A stretch of DNA of 46,047 nt, from contig JAGQUQ010000012.1 of the NCBI GenBank assembly GCA_020438425.1, forward strand, positions 1 through 46,047, written 5' to 3'. The notes below the pieces were generated by a model. It was given only the letters and a program-made list of their open reading frames with translations. It had not been told where the DNA came from and did no database searches. This DNA is from Solirubrobacterales bacterium (GTDB lineage Bacteria; Actinomycetota; Thermoleophilia; Solirubrobacterales; 70-9). Made by a program: the position numbers and the translations under genes. Within the stretch, counting starts at the first letter, position 1. The number at the start of each line of letters is the position of its first letter. Below, one piece after another: positions 36,748 through 45,455 of this stretch.

Positions 36748-36862
36748 AGCGGCCTCCAATGCGCGTGGACATCATGACCAGAGAACCCTTTCCAGTGCGA
36801 GAGTAGCGCTCGATTCGGGTAATCAGGTGTGAAAACCAGTAGAAAACCACATCGGGTTTGAC

Positions 36863-36892
36863 GGTACTTTCGGGATAGGAAAGGGTTTGAAG
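36863..36892 (+). promoter_or_regulatory. Bipartite motif GGTACTT-N17-TTGAAG upstream of the second delta-60 gene
   Basis: GGTACTT (36863-36869) and TTGAAG (36887-36892) are separated by exactly 17 bases. The same two elements with the same spacing occur at 39320-39349 before the next gene, while the spacers differ. This looks like a promoter for an alternative sigma factor or an activator site. Here the second half lies 7 bases before the ATG, so the transcript would be nearly leaderless. No good Shine-Dalgarno is at the right place. Confidence 0.5.
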
Positions 36893-36899
36893 CAAGCGT

Positions 36900-39293
36900 A
36901 TGAAGCGCAATCACAGACAGCACCACACCGGCGCGATAGCCGGATTGCTGTCGCTGGGGATCGTCCTGCTGCTTTCGTTCGCCCCGGGGGCCGCGGCCCA
37001 GGGGATCGGAAGTTTCGGATTTGGAGATTTCGCCCAGGAGCAGAACTGGATCGAGTCGGCCCCGTTGCCGGATGGCTCGACCTATCTGCTGACCGGAACA
37101 CCGTTCAGACTGGTCAGGATCGGCGCCGACGGCAACCCGGACGCTTCCTTCGGCAAGAACGGCGAGAAGCGGCTGGCGACCACGATCGGCGGACGGGAAG
37201 TCGAGTGGCGAGATGTCTTCGCAGCTCCGGATCGCGGGGCGATCCTGATCGGCTCGACCGGTATGGGGACGGAGTTCGCCGTGATCAACCGACTGTTGCC
37301 CGACGGCAGGCAGAACAAATCGTTCGGTGCCCCGGGACCCGTCTTCCAGACCGACTTGAGATGGGAAAACGGCACCGTGGACGCTTCCGGCAGGATCCTG
37401 CTCGCTTCGTCGTTCGAGACGACAGTGGCCAGACTGAAGCCTTCCGGAGCGCTCGACACCAGTTTCGGAACCGGAGGATTCGCGCGGTCCGACCTCAAGT
37501 TCTCTTACTCCTCCAGCTACCCCTACGGGATGTCTGCCGGAAACCAGGGCATCTATGTCGTCTCGTACGAACGCACCTACAGGCTCACTTCCGACGGACA
37601 TCTCGACCTGTCGTTCGGCGGCGGCGACGGCTGGGTCGGCCGAGGCGGAATCCGGGTCGACGAGATGCAGGACGGAGTGATCATCCAGAGCTGGAACGGG
37701 CATGTCGAGAGGCTGCTCGGAGACGGAACTCCGGATACCTCTTACGGGAGCAACGGCACCGCCTTCGGCGGCGCCGCCAACCAGGGAATCGGAACACTTC
37801 TGGAAGACGGTTCGCTGATCTTCATCTCTCCCAGAGGAGACGAGAGCGATCGCCTATACGACGTGACCCGGCTCGGCCCGGACGGAGAACCGGACCCGAA
37901 CTTCGCCGGTGACGGCAGGCTGGAAGCCGACTGGCTGGACGGGACCCGCACCACCCAACTCTGGACGATCCCCGGCAAGGGTGCCGCACTCTGGGGAAGC
38001 CAGGAAGGACAGGGGCTGGTCCGGGTGGTTGACGGCGATGGCAACCTCGACCCGGGTTTTGGCAGCGGAGGAATCGCTTCGATCCGCACCCCGCTTCTGC
38101 CCGATGCCGACCTGACCGACTCGGGGCAGCGGAAGGACAAGACCGTCCTGACGGTTGGATCCGTGGCCGAGGTCGCGAGACACAACTTCGGGGTCGTCGT
38201 CGCTTCCTTCGGACGAAACGGCAAGCCGGAGCCACGGTTCGGGGACCGGGGAAGGCTGGTGCTGGTCAAACCTTCTTTCAGGACAGATTCCCGCCCGAGG
38301 CTGACCCTGCTTCCCTCCGGTGGAGCGATGATCTGCGCCAAGGCAGGATCTGCGTCGCTGGTCTGGAAGATCGATCGCAACGGGAATCCGGACAAGGGAT
38401 TCGCCGAGGATGGCCGGCTCGTGCTGCCCTTCTCGAGCCGTTGCGACGACATTTCATTCGACGGTACGGGCGCGGTACTGGCCGCGATGGAGGTGAGTGA
38501 TCGGCGCGGAGTGGACTTGATCCGGATCAGGACCAATGGCACCCTCGACAAGGGTTACGGAGTCGATGGCATTGCCGAGCGCACACCAATGGCCGACGGT
38601 GATTTCTACTGGGCCTATGGTTCGAGGCTCCTGACCGACCGGAAGGGACGGACGCTGCTGATTGCTTCCCGGGGGGACGCGCGCTATATCTCGCGCTACA
38701 CACGGAAGGGGTTCCCCGACGAGAGCTTCGGCTTCGAGGGAAAGATCCACTTCGGACTTGATTCCGTTTCTCAGGAAAAGGACGGGCAGAAGCCGATCTA
38801 TCTGCGGGGCCTAGGCTCGATCAGGGGCTTCGCCTTCGGACCCGGGGGATCGATCTACCTGACCGGCACTTACGCAAAGCGGGCCTTTGTCGCGAAACTG
38901 AACTCACGCGGATTCCCGGTCAAGCGCTACGGAAAAGGCGGGGTGGTAATCCTCCCCGAATCGGGTGAAAGCCAGAAGCCCTTCCAGCGCCGCGAAGTTC
39001 ACGCCAGGGCCTACGGAATCGCGGTCCGGCCGAACGGCAGCGTGATCGTCACCGGAGTTTCCCGCCCGACCTGTAGCGAGCCCTGGGGTTGCTCCTACCC
39101 GTTGATGCTGAAGCGGGTGAAACCGAACGGAAAGGTGGACAGCCGTTTCGGCGCATGGGCCTACCGGTTCGTCAAGGAGAAGCCGGACGCGACCGGGAAG
39201 TACGTCCACTTCGCCGGCAAGCGGATCGTGGTCACCGGCTCGATCAGTTTCGCCATCGAACGCAGAAACTTCATGCTTGCGCGTTTCCGTTGA
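36900..39293 (+). CDS. Secreted delta-60 repeat beta-propeller protein, long form 1
   Basis: A 797-residue protein. The signal peptide is residues 1-34 (AIAGLLSLGIVLLLSFAPGAAA, ending AQG). About 13 delta-60 repeats follow, such as PDASFGKNGEKRL, LDTSFGTGGFARS, LDPGFGSGGIASI, PEPRFGDRGRLVL and LDKGYGVDGIAE. Two cysteine pairs are shared with the two following paralogues: one spanning CAKAGSASLVWK to SRCDDISFDG, and TCSEPWGC near the C-terminus before PLMLKRVKPNGKVD. The protein ends FMLARFR without an anchor motif. ATG 36900 is the only well-placed start. It is probably a tandem duplicate of the next gene. Confidence 0.87.
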   Translation: MKRNHRQHHTGAIAGLLSLGIVLLLSFAPGAAAQGIGSFGFGDFAQEQNWIESAPLPDGSTYLLTGTPFRLVRIGADGNPDASFGKNGEKRLATTIGGREVEWRDVFAAPDRGAILIGSTGMGTEFAVINRLLPDGRQNKSFGAPGPVFQTDLRWENGTVDASGRILLASSFETTVARLKPSGALDTSFGTGGFARSDLKFSYSSSYPYGMSAGNQGIYVVSYERTYRLTSDGHLDLSFGGGDGWVGRGGIRVDEMQDGVIIQSWNGHVERLLGDGTPDTSYGSNGTAFGGAANQGIGTLLEDGSLIFISPRGDESDRLYDVTRLGPDGEPDPNFAGDGRLEADWLDGTRTTQLWTIPGKGAALWGSQEGQGLVRVVDGDGNLDPGFGSGGIASIRTPLLPDADLTDSGQRKDKTVLTVGSVAEVARHNFGVVVASFGRNGKPEPRFGDRGRLVLVKPSFRTDSRPRLTLLPSGGAMICAKAGSASLVWKIDRNGNPDKGFAEDGRLVLPFSSRCDDISFDGTGAVLAAMEVSDRRGVDLIRIRTNGTLDKGYGVDGIAERTPMADGDFYWAYGSRLLTDRKGRTLLIASRGDARYISRYTRKGFPDESFGFEGKIHFGLDSVSQEKDGQKPIYLRGLGSIRGFAFGPGGSIYLTGTYAKRAFVAKLNSRGFPVKRYGKGGVVILPESGESQKPFQRREVHARAYGIAVRPNGSVIVTGVSRPTCSEPWGCSYPLMLKRVKPNGKVDSRFGAWAYRFVKEKPDATGKYVHFAGKRIVVTGSISFAIERRNFMLARFR

Positions 39294-39319
39294 GCCGGTT
39301 CAGTTTCTTTCGCGTCAGC

Positions 39320-39364
39320 GGTACTTTTCTTTCCCGACCGGTTTTGAAGAACGCTGCAGCGTTC
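39320..39364 (+). promoter_or_regulatory. Second copy of GGTACTT-N17-TTGAAG, followed by a 16-base palindrome
   Basis: GGTACTT (39320-39326) and TTGAAG (39344-39349) repeat the motif seen at 36863-36892 with identical spacing. The perfect palindrome GAACGCTGCAGCGTTC (39349-39364) follows at once and could be an operator at the transcription start or a short stem. The ATG is about 50 bases from the second half-site, with its own GAAGG Shine-Dalgarno. Confidence 0.5.
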
Positions 39365-39399
39365 TGCCACAGTCCAGTCCCACCAAAGAAGGAAGGCGT

Positions 39400-41739
39400 A
39401 TGAGGCGCAGTCTCGCGGTTCTTTTCGTAGCTACCGGCCTTCTGCTGAGCGGATTCTGCGCGGTCGCCCAGGCCGTTCCCGGCGGGCTGGACCGCAGCTT
39501 TGGCGAACTGCCCGGCCGCACAACCCTCGACGGCCCCAGGTCAGAGAAGAACCGGACTCCGGCGAGCTCGATAACGCTCGGGGACGGTTCAACCGTCTGG
39601 ATCGGTTCCAGGTACTACGAGCGCTCGATTCTCACCAAGCACCGTCCGGACGGCAGCCAGGCGACCGAATTCGGTGACCGCGGAACGGTTCTGTTGCCAC
39701 TGGTCGGCAAAAAGGCCTACTTCGGCTGGGGATTGGCCCGGCAGGACGACTCGATCATCACACTCAGCTACGGCAGCGACGACGCACAGCGGTCTGTATC
39801 GCTCGAGCGTCGCGACGGAATCACCGGGGAACGCGACCCCTCTTTCGGCACCGGAGGTGTGGTCGGGTTTGACTTCAGCGACAAGCTGGCCACCTATCGC
39901 GACCCCTACCCAATGATGCTTGACGTCGACCCGGCCGGGCGTATCTACGTGGCGGCCAGCGACGGAAGCTTCAACAGCGACCGGGCTGTGGTCCGATTCA
40001 CCCCGGACGGGAAGCTCGACAAGTCGTGGGCGAAATCGGGTGTTCTGACCATCCACCAGAGCGGATGCCAGCGGTCGCCAACCGGCATCAGCCTGACCCC
40101 GCTCGGCCTTTACGCCTACTACGACGACTGCTACCGCCGGTACGACGAAACCGGCACCCTCGACCAGACCTTCGGACTCAACGAGAACTTTTTCTTCGGT
40201 CATTCCGGGCTGGTTCTGCCCGGCCCCGCCAGCACGATCTATATCGCCCTGACCCGGGACAACGGCTCGGTCCAGAGCGTGGTCCGGGTGAACGAGAACG
40301 GAACGGTCGACACATCCTTCGGCGACAACGGCCGAGTCACTCCGGAGATCGGAGACGAAGAAGTCGGCAACCTGGCGGTCGACCAGGCCCACCGGGTGAT
40401 CCTGACCGGGGGTGCCGACCCGGAAGAGCTGGATCCGAACATCGAGGTCCTTCGTTTCACCACCAATGGGGATCCAGACCCCTCGTTCGGCACGGCCGGC
40501 GTGGCAAGTTTTGACTCCGGAGGCGAGGAGTCCGCGCGACCGGTGGCTTCGCCTGTTCCGGGCGGACTGGTGCTTCGAGCCGGCGGGGTAGCCACGAGGC
40601 TTGACGAAGGGGGCGTTCCCGACCCTTCTTTCGGATCTGGCGGAACCCTCGAGTTCACCGCTTTCATGCCTCCCGAAGACCGGGTCCTCGACACGATCAC
40701 CCTGCCCGGAGGCGGCACCCTTGCGGCCGGCCTTTCTGACGGACAGGCGGCCTTCGCCAGATTCAAGCCCAACGGCAAGATCGACTCGGGCTTTGGCGAA
40801 GGAGGCCTTCTGACAGTTCCATCGACCACAATCGATCGTCAGGACAAGGCGACCTATGTCAGCCCCTCCACCGACGGAAGTTTCGTGGCCTGTCTGGACA
40901 CCCCGGTCGGCGTGGTAGTTGCGAAGCTGAGACCAGGAGGCAGCCTCGATCCTGATTTCGGCAATGACGGAACTGTGCGAGTCACCGGAATGACCAGGTG
41001 CGGGGGAATTGGAGCGGTGGCCGACGGGACCCTGGTCGGCGGAGTCTGGAACCAGAACTATGTCGTGCTCCGTCTAACCCCTGACGGGAAGTGGGACAAG
41101 ACCTACGGCAAGGACGGCTGGGCCTGGGGCCCCGAGGCCAACTGGTACCAGCCGAAACTGGCATTCACCACTTACCCCGATGGCAGCTCGCTTGTTTCCA
41201 GTTCCCGCGAGATCGCGAAGTTCAAGGCCGACGGCACACCCGACAGGAAGTTCTCCCGCGACGGCTCGACCAAATTGCCAGAAGCCGACATGCGCTTCCC
41301 GATGTCGATCCTGGTCAACAAGAAGGGTCAGATATATGTCGGTGGCCGCGGCTCTTCGAACCCGGTTATCTACAGACTCACGGCCAGTGGCAGATGGGAC
41401 CGAAATTTCGGCTTCCGCAGCGTGAGGGTCCTGCGCAACCCCAAAAGCTCGGTCCGGCCCACGGACTTCAAGCTCCAACGAGACGGCAAGCTCGTTTTCG
41501 TGGCGACCGCCCGGTCGAGGGAATGCCGCGTGGACTGCGGGAAGATATGGCTGTACAGACTGAAGGCAGACGGGAGCTTCGACCGGAAATTCGGCAAACG
41601 CGGAGTCGCCGAAGCCAGATTCGGAGCGAACACCACCGGTGATTCGGTGAGCCTTTCCCGCAAGGGGATCGTGGTCGGAGGACTGGCCGAAACGGGTGAA
41701 GGTTTCGACGACATGCTCCTGGCGAGGTTCAAGCGATGA
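39400..41739 (+). CDS. Secreted delta-60 repeat beta-propeller protein, long form 2
   Basis: A 779-residue protein. The signal peptide SLAVLFVATGLLLSGFCAVAQA is followed by about 14 delta-60 repeats (LDRSFGELPGR, RDPSFGTGGVVGF, VDTSFGDNGRVT, PDPSFGTAGVAS, IDSGFGEGGLLT, LDPDFGNDGTVR, FDRKFGKRGVAE). Conserved cysteine pairs are at SGCQRSPTG with YDDCYRRYD, at ACLDTPVG with MTRCGGIGA, and at ECRVDCGKIWLYRL near the end. The first of these is shared only with the next gene. ATG 39400 with GAAGG upstream is chosen; in-frame sequence further up overlaps the previous gene and is not signal-like. It ends DDMLLARFKR. The next gene starts inside its stop codon. Confidence 0.88.
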   Translation: MRRSLAVLFVATGLLLSGFCAVAQAVPGGLDRSFGELPGRTTLDGPRSEKNRTPASSITLGDGSTVWIGSRYYERSILTKHRPDGSQATEFGDRGTVLLPLVGKKAYFGWGLARQDDSIITLSYGSDDAQRSVSLERRDGITGERDPSFGTGGVVGFDFSDKLATYRDPYPMMLDVDPAGRIYVAASDGSFNSDRAVVRFTPDGKLDKSWAKSGVLTIHQSGCQRSPTGISLTPLGLYAYYDDCYRRYDETGTLDQTFGLNENFFFGHSGLVLPGPASTIYIALTRDNGSVQSVVRVNENGTVDTSFGDNGRVTPEIGDEEVGNLAVDQAHRVILTGGADPEELDPNIEVLRFTTNGDPDPSFGTAGVASFDSGGEESARPVASPVPGGLVLRAGGVATRLDEGGVPDPSFGSGGTLEFTAFMPPEDRVLDTITLPGGGTLAAGLSDGQAAFARFKPNGKIDSGFGEGGLLTVPSTTIDRQDKATYVSPSTDGSFVACLDTPVGVVVAKLRPGGSLDPDFGNDGTVRVTGMTRCGGIGAVADGTLVGGVWNQNYVVLRLTPDGKWDKTYGKDGWAWGPEANWYQPKLAFTTYPDGSSLVSSSREIAKFKADGTPDRKFSRDGSTKLPEADMRFPMSILVNKKGQIYVGGRGSSNPVIYRLTASGRWDRNFGFRSVRVLRNPKSSVRPTDFKLQRDGKLVFVATARSRECRVDCGKIWLYRLKADGSFDRKFGKRGVAEARFGANTTGDSVSLSRKGIVVGGLAETGEGFDDMLLARFKR

Positions 41740-44144
41740 AGGTTCGGGCAGGAAAGTTCGTGGTCGCGTTCATCGCGGCGATCGGGGTCCTGACCGGCGG
41801 GGCGGCTTTGCCTGCGGCATCCGCGGCCCCCGGGGATCTCGACATCTCCTTCGGAACTTCCGGCGGCTACACGGCCACCGACGGCGGCATCTCGACCCTG
41901 AAGTCGGGCGGATTCTGGCCGATGCTTACCTTCGGGGACGGCTCGTACATCAGCGCCTACGGGAGTGTCCTCAGCCGCCGGAACGCCGACGGAACGCCCG
42001 ACACCGGCTACGGCCAGGGCGGCTTCCTGTACCTGCCGCCCCACGACCGGCGGACCACCTATGTCTCCGGCATGAGCCTGCAGGGTGACTCGACCATCGT
42101 GCTCTCGAACGGCACGGAGGGCAATCAGGGCACCATCTACCTGGAGCGCCGTGACAGCGGGACCGGAGCGATCGACCCGGCTTTCGGCACCGGTGGTCTG
42201 GTCCGGTTGACCACGGGGCAGCTGCTTTCCGAATTCGACGGTCCGATGTGGACCGAGGGACTCGATATCGACGCCAGCGGGAGGATCTACCTCCTCCTGC
42301 ACCAGAGCGAAGCTCTGGCTGACGGCTTCGTGGTTCGGCTCACCGCAGACGGCGCGGTCGACAAGACCTTCGGAGACGAAGGAACGCTCGATTTCTACTC
42401 GGGAACCTGCGGCTACCCGACTGGCCTGACGGCGAGGCCGGAAGGCGTCTACGTGGTCAGCCAGCAGTGCGTCAAGCGCTTCAGCCTCGACGGAAGTCCG
42501 GATCCTTCCTTCCAGCAGACGCCCCTGAACGAGCGCCAGAACCTGAGGGGCATCATGGACGAGCCGGGACCGGGCCTCCTGGTCGAAGGCTACGACGCAC
42601 CCAACCCGGGCCTCTCGGTCTGGAAGCTGAACCCGGACGGCAGCCTCGATGGAAGCTTCGGCACCAACGGCAAACTCACGACCTTCGATCCGAATGTCCA
42701 GTACTGGGGTCTCGACCGTGATTCGGAAGGCCGGTTCTACGCGACCGGCGACACGAACTTCAGCCCGGGCCACTACGTCGTTGCCAGGTTCACCGCCACC
42801 GGCGAGCGGGACCTGGGCTTCGGCACCAACGGCAAGGTCCAGACCCCGCAGGATCCGGCCAACCCCAACGGCACCCTTTACCGGGTTGTGGACGGACCGG
42901 CCGGACTGCTCGTTTACGGCGACGCCGAATTCGTGGTCGGAAGCCGGGTGTTCAGCATGCGGCTGCTCGACGACGACACCTACGACCCCGATTGGGGCGA
43001 AGGCGGCAAGTACTGGTTCAGCACACTCGCCCCGAGGTCGGACCGGATCAACGACATCGCCAGGACCGCCGACGGCAAGACCCTCGCTACCGGTGCCTCC
43101 GGTGACCAGCCGATCGTGGTCCGGTACCTCGCCAACGGCAAGCTCGACCAATCCTTCGGCGATCAGGGCCAGGTCCGGATCGAAAGCCTCTCGCAGTTCG
43201 GCGACTCCGGCGAGAAGATCGCGGTGACCGGCACCGGTGATGCCGTGGTCTGCGTGACCGGCCAGGGCATGGGATCCGTGCTGCGGATCGATGACGACGG
43301 GCAGACGGTTTCGGGATTCGGCGACGGCGGTCGCTTCCGGGAATCCGACATCTTCGGAAAGCGGTCCTACTTCAACCGTTGCGGCGGGATTTCCGCCGCT
43401 CCCAAGGGGCGGATCCTGGTCGGTGTGTCGCTCTACAACGGATCGCCCGCCGTCTTCAGGCTGAAGGCGAACGGAAGCGTCGACCCGGCCTTCGGCAAGG
43501 ACGGAATCACCAAACTGAAGACTGACAATCCGGACTATCTGAGTCCGGTCACCTTCAGCGGGATGAAGGACGGGCGTTCACTGATCGCCTCGCCAAGCAG
43601 CCTGGTCCGGCTCAGGACTGACGGCAAGCGGGATCCGAAGTTCGCCAGCCGGGGCGTGTTCGACCTGACCCCCGGCAGCAGGAAGATCCTGCCCAAGCCG
43701 CGGGCGATCGCGGTCTCGTCAAAGGGTGCCGTCTTCGTCGGCGGGTCCGATGACGAGAACATGATCCTGGTCAAGCTCGACAAGTCCGGGCACCCGAGTC
43801 GCCGGTTCGGCAAGCAAGGGGTCCTGGGGATCGAACACCCGAAGTTCACGACCCAGATCAACGACATCGCGTTCCGGCCCGACGGCCGGGTGCTGCTCGC
43901 GGTGACCGGCGCCCAGGATTGCTGGAACTTCTCCGACTGCAAGGACAACCTGCTCGTGTACCAGCTCGCCGACCGCGGCCGGCCGGATCGCACCTTCGGC
44001 AGAAACGGGCTCGTGAACCGGCTGATCGGCGTGAACACAAGGGCGAACTCGCTCGAGTTGACCGGGCGCGGGATCGTGGTCGGCGGCTTCACGGAATCGG
44101 AAACGACCAGTGAAGACCTGCTGCTGCTGAGACTCAAGCGCTGA
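41736..44144 (+). CDS. Secreted delta-60 repeat beta-propeller protein, long form 3
   Basis: An 802-residue protein. The signal peptide covers residues 1-32 (FVVAFIAAIGVLTGGAALPAA). About 14 delta-60 repeats follow (LDISFGTSGGYT, IDPAFGTGGLVR, VDKTFGDEGTLD, LDGSFGTNGKLT, LDQSFGDQGQVR, VDPAFGKDGITK, PDRTFGRNGLVN). Cysteine pairs match those of the preceding protein: GTCGYPTG with SQQCVKRFS, VCVTGQGMG with NRCGGISAA, and DCWNFSDCKDNLLVYQL. ATG 41736 overlaps the upstream TGA (ATGA), so the two are translated together. The C-terminus EDLLLLRLKR is like that of the upstream paralogue. No anchor motif is present. Confidence 0.88.
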   Translation: MKVRAGKFVVAFIAAIGVLTGGAALPAASAAPGDLDISFGTSGGYTATDGGISTLKSGGFWPMLTFGDGSYISAYGSVLSRRNADGTPDTGYGQGGFLYLPPHDRRTTYVSGMSLQGDSTIVLSNGTEGNQGTIYLERRDSGTGAIDPAFGTGGLVRLTTGQLLSEFDGPMWTEGLDIDASGRIYLLLHQSEALADGFVVRLTADGAVDKTFGDEGTLDFYSGTCGYPTGLTARPEGVYVVSQQCVKRFSLDGSPDPSFQQTPLNERQNLRGIMDEPGPGLLVEGYDAPNPGLSVWKLNPDGSLDGSFGTNGKLTTFDPNVQYWGLDRDSEGRFYATGDTNFSPGHYVVARFTATGERDLGFGTNGKVQTPQDPANPNGTLYRVVDGPAGLLVYGDAEFVVGSRVFSMRLLDDDTYDPDWGEGGKYWFSTLAPRSDRINDIARTADGKTLATGASGDQPIVVRYLANGKLDQSFGDQGQVRIESLSQFGDSGEKIAVTGTGDAVVCVTGQGMGSVLRIDDDGQTVSGFGDGGRFRESDIFGKRSYFNRCGGISAAPKGRILVGVSLYNGSPAVFRLKANGSVDPAFGKDGITKLKTDNPDYLSPVTFSGMKDGRSLIASPSSLVRLRTDGKRDPKFASRGVFDLTPGSRKILPKPRAIAVSSKGAVFVGGSDDENMILVKLDKSGHPSRRFGKQGVLGIEHPKFTTQINDIAFRPDGRVLLAVTGAQDCWNFSDCKDNLLVYQLADRGRPDRTFGRNGLVNRLIGVNTRANSLELTGRGIVVGGFTESETTSEDLLLLRLKR

Positions 44145-44223
44145 GCAAGCGGCCCGGCAGATTTCCTTTCATTAGCAGGGATTTCCGGCCTTTCCCGGAC
44201 GGGCGTTCTACTCTGCTCGCGCG

Positions 44224-44673
44224 ATGGACGGCGTAAGCGAAGATTTCAGCGGCCTGCCCGAGTACAAGTCCCGGGGCGAACGGCGTGAGGAACGGCTCGA
44301 CCGGAAGTTCACCGAGCACCGTTCCAACCCCTACCGCGGCCGCCGGACCCGGATCCTGCTGGTCGGCGGGTTCCTGCTCGCGCTCTTTCTTCTGGCCCTC
44401 TCGCTGATCGTCATGTTCGCCCCGACCCCCTACCTGGGAACGAGCCACAGCGCTCTCGCGAACTCGATCGGTGGTTCGGACGCAAACGACTGCCGGCCCG
44501 CCGGCAGCAACTGGATATGCACCGAGGGTTCCGGGGCCTCGATGACCCGCTATGCGGTGAAGATCGACTGGGCCGGCTGCTGGAGCGGTCAGCTGATCGG
44601 ATCAGCCGGCAGCGGCGCCGACCGGAAGATCTCCGGTTGTGTGGCGATCATCGATCACCTCAAAGCTGACTGA
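44224..44673 (+). CDS. Single-pass membrane protein with four-cysteine domain (family member C)
   Basis: A 149-residue protein. The first 42 residues are charged and cytoplasmic (YKSRGERREERLDRKFTEHR), one membrane helix follows (ILLVGGFLLALFLLALSLIV), and then an outer domain of about 80 residues. The outer domain has C90 and C99 in CRPAGSNWIC, C119 in DWAGCWSG and C139 in ISGCVAI, the same pattern as at 27997 and 30668. SALANSI before the first Cys also matches SRLAHSI of the protein at 27997. A TACTCT -10 box (44209-44214) is 9 bases before the ATG. It follows the delta-60 cluster by 79 bases and could belong with it. I do not recognise the family. Confidence 0.82.
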   Translation: MDGVSEDFSGLPEYKSRGERREERLDRKFTEHRSNPYRGRRTRILLVGGFLLALFLLALSLIVMFAPTPYLGTSHSALANSIGGSDANDCRPAGSNWICTEGSGASMTRYAVKIDWAGCWSGQLIGSAGSGADRKISGCVAIIDHLKAD

Positions 44674-44693
44674 AGCGGCGGTCGCCGCCCGGG

Positions 44694-45371
44694 TCACTCG
44701 CCGTTGAGGTCGTCGAGGACGGCCGGCGGAACCGGCATGTCGGCGTAGTTCGCGCTCTTCTTGAGCTGCGGCGCGGTCAGCCGGACCGGGCTGATGTAAC
44801 CGGTGACCCGGTCCATCGGCACGACGACGCGGTTCACCCGGTTGCCGATATTGCCCTCGATCGAACCGACTGCCTTTCCGGTGACCCGGTCGATCTTCTC
44901 GACGATGCCGATGTGGCTGGTGCCGTAGGCGACCAGGTAACCGGGCTTGGCCCGGTAGGAGAAGTAACCGTTCTTTGTCGCCCAGTTGGTCAGGTCCCGG
45001 ACCTGGACCCCGACCATGGTGCCGTCGAAGGATGGCCAGAGAATCCCGGTCCCGAGGTAGGCCCGGAAGCCGGTCTTGTTCCAGACCCAGGTGGCAAACG
45101 CCGCGCACCACTGATCACCGATGCTGTACGGCGCGACCTTGCCCTTGCCCTTGCGGTACCTCGGAACGTTGTCGCCCCGGCGTTCGTAGGGGTTCCTCGA
45201 GAGTTCCCTCTGGGCCAACGGCAGGATCTGCGCGATCTGCTTCGAGGTACTCGGACCGGGCAGGGTGATGCCCCCGCTCCGGACCGTCGTGGCGGAAGCC
45301 AACGAAGGAACCAGGAGAGCGATCACGGCCGCAAGAACGGCCAGCCCTGAGATGCGAGAGAACACAGACAT
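44694..45371 (-). CDS. Secreted CHAP-domain peptidoglycan hydrolase
   Basis: A 225-residue protein with a signal peptide (ISGLAVLAAVIALLVPSLASA, residues 7-27). The CHAP fold has its catalytic Cys89 in SIGDQWCAAFATWVW, His153 in VAYGTSHIGIVEKI and an Asn/Glu in GSIEGNIGNRV. An N-terminal segment ILPLAQRELSRNPYERRGDN precedes it, as in actinobacterial CHAP amidases, with the basic stretch RYRKGKGKVAPY. It likely cleaves a peptidoglycan amide bond during wall turnover. A C-terminal helix ends LDDLNGE. ATG 45371 follows AAGG. It is convergent with the Cys-rich membrane protein gene and 20 bases from its stop. Confidence 0.9.
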   Translation of the reverse strand: MSVFSRISGLAVLAAVIALLVPSLASATTVRSGGITLPGPSTSKQIAQILPLAQRELSRNPYERRGDNVPRYRKGKGKVAPYSIGDQWCAAFATWVWNKTGFRAYLGTGILWPSFDGTMVGVQVRDLTNWATKNGYFSYRAKPGYLVAYGTSHIGIVEKIDRVTGKAVGSIEGNIGNRVNRVVVPMDRVTGYISPVRLTAPQLKKSANYADMPVPPAVLDDLNGE

Positions 45372-45455
45372 CAGCCCTTGAGAATTTCAGGGTAGCCGGG
45401 TTCGGGTCCGGTTGTCCAGCCCGCTGCGATAAGCCGTGCAGGGCGCGACAGGTGG

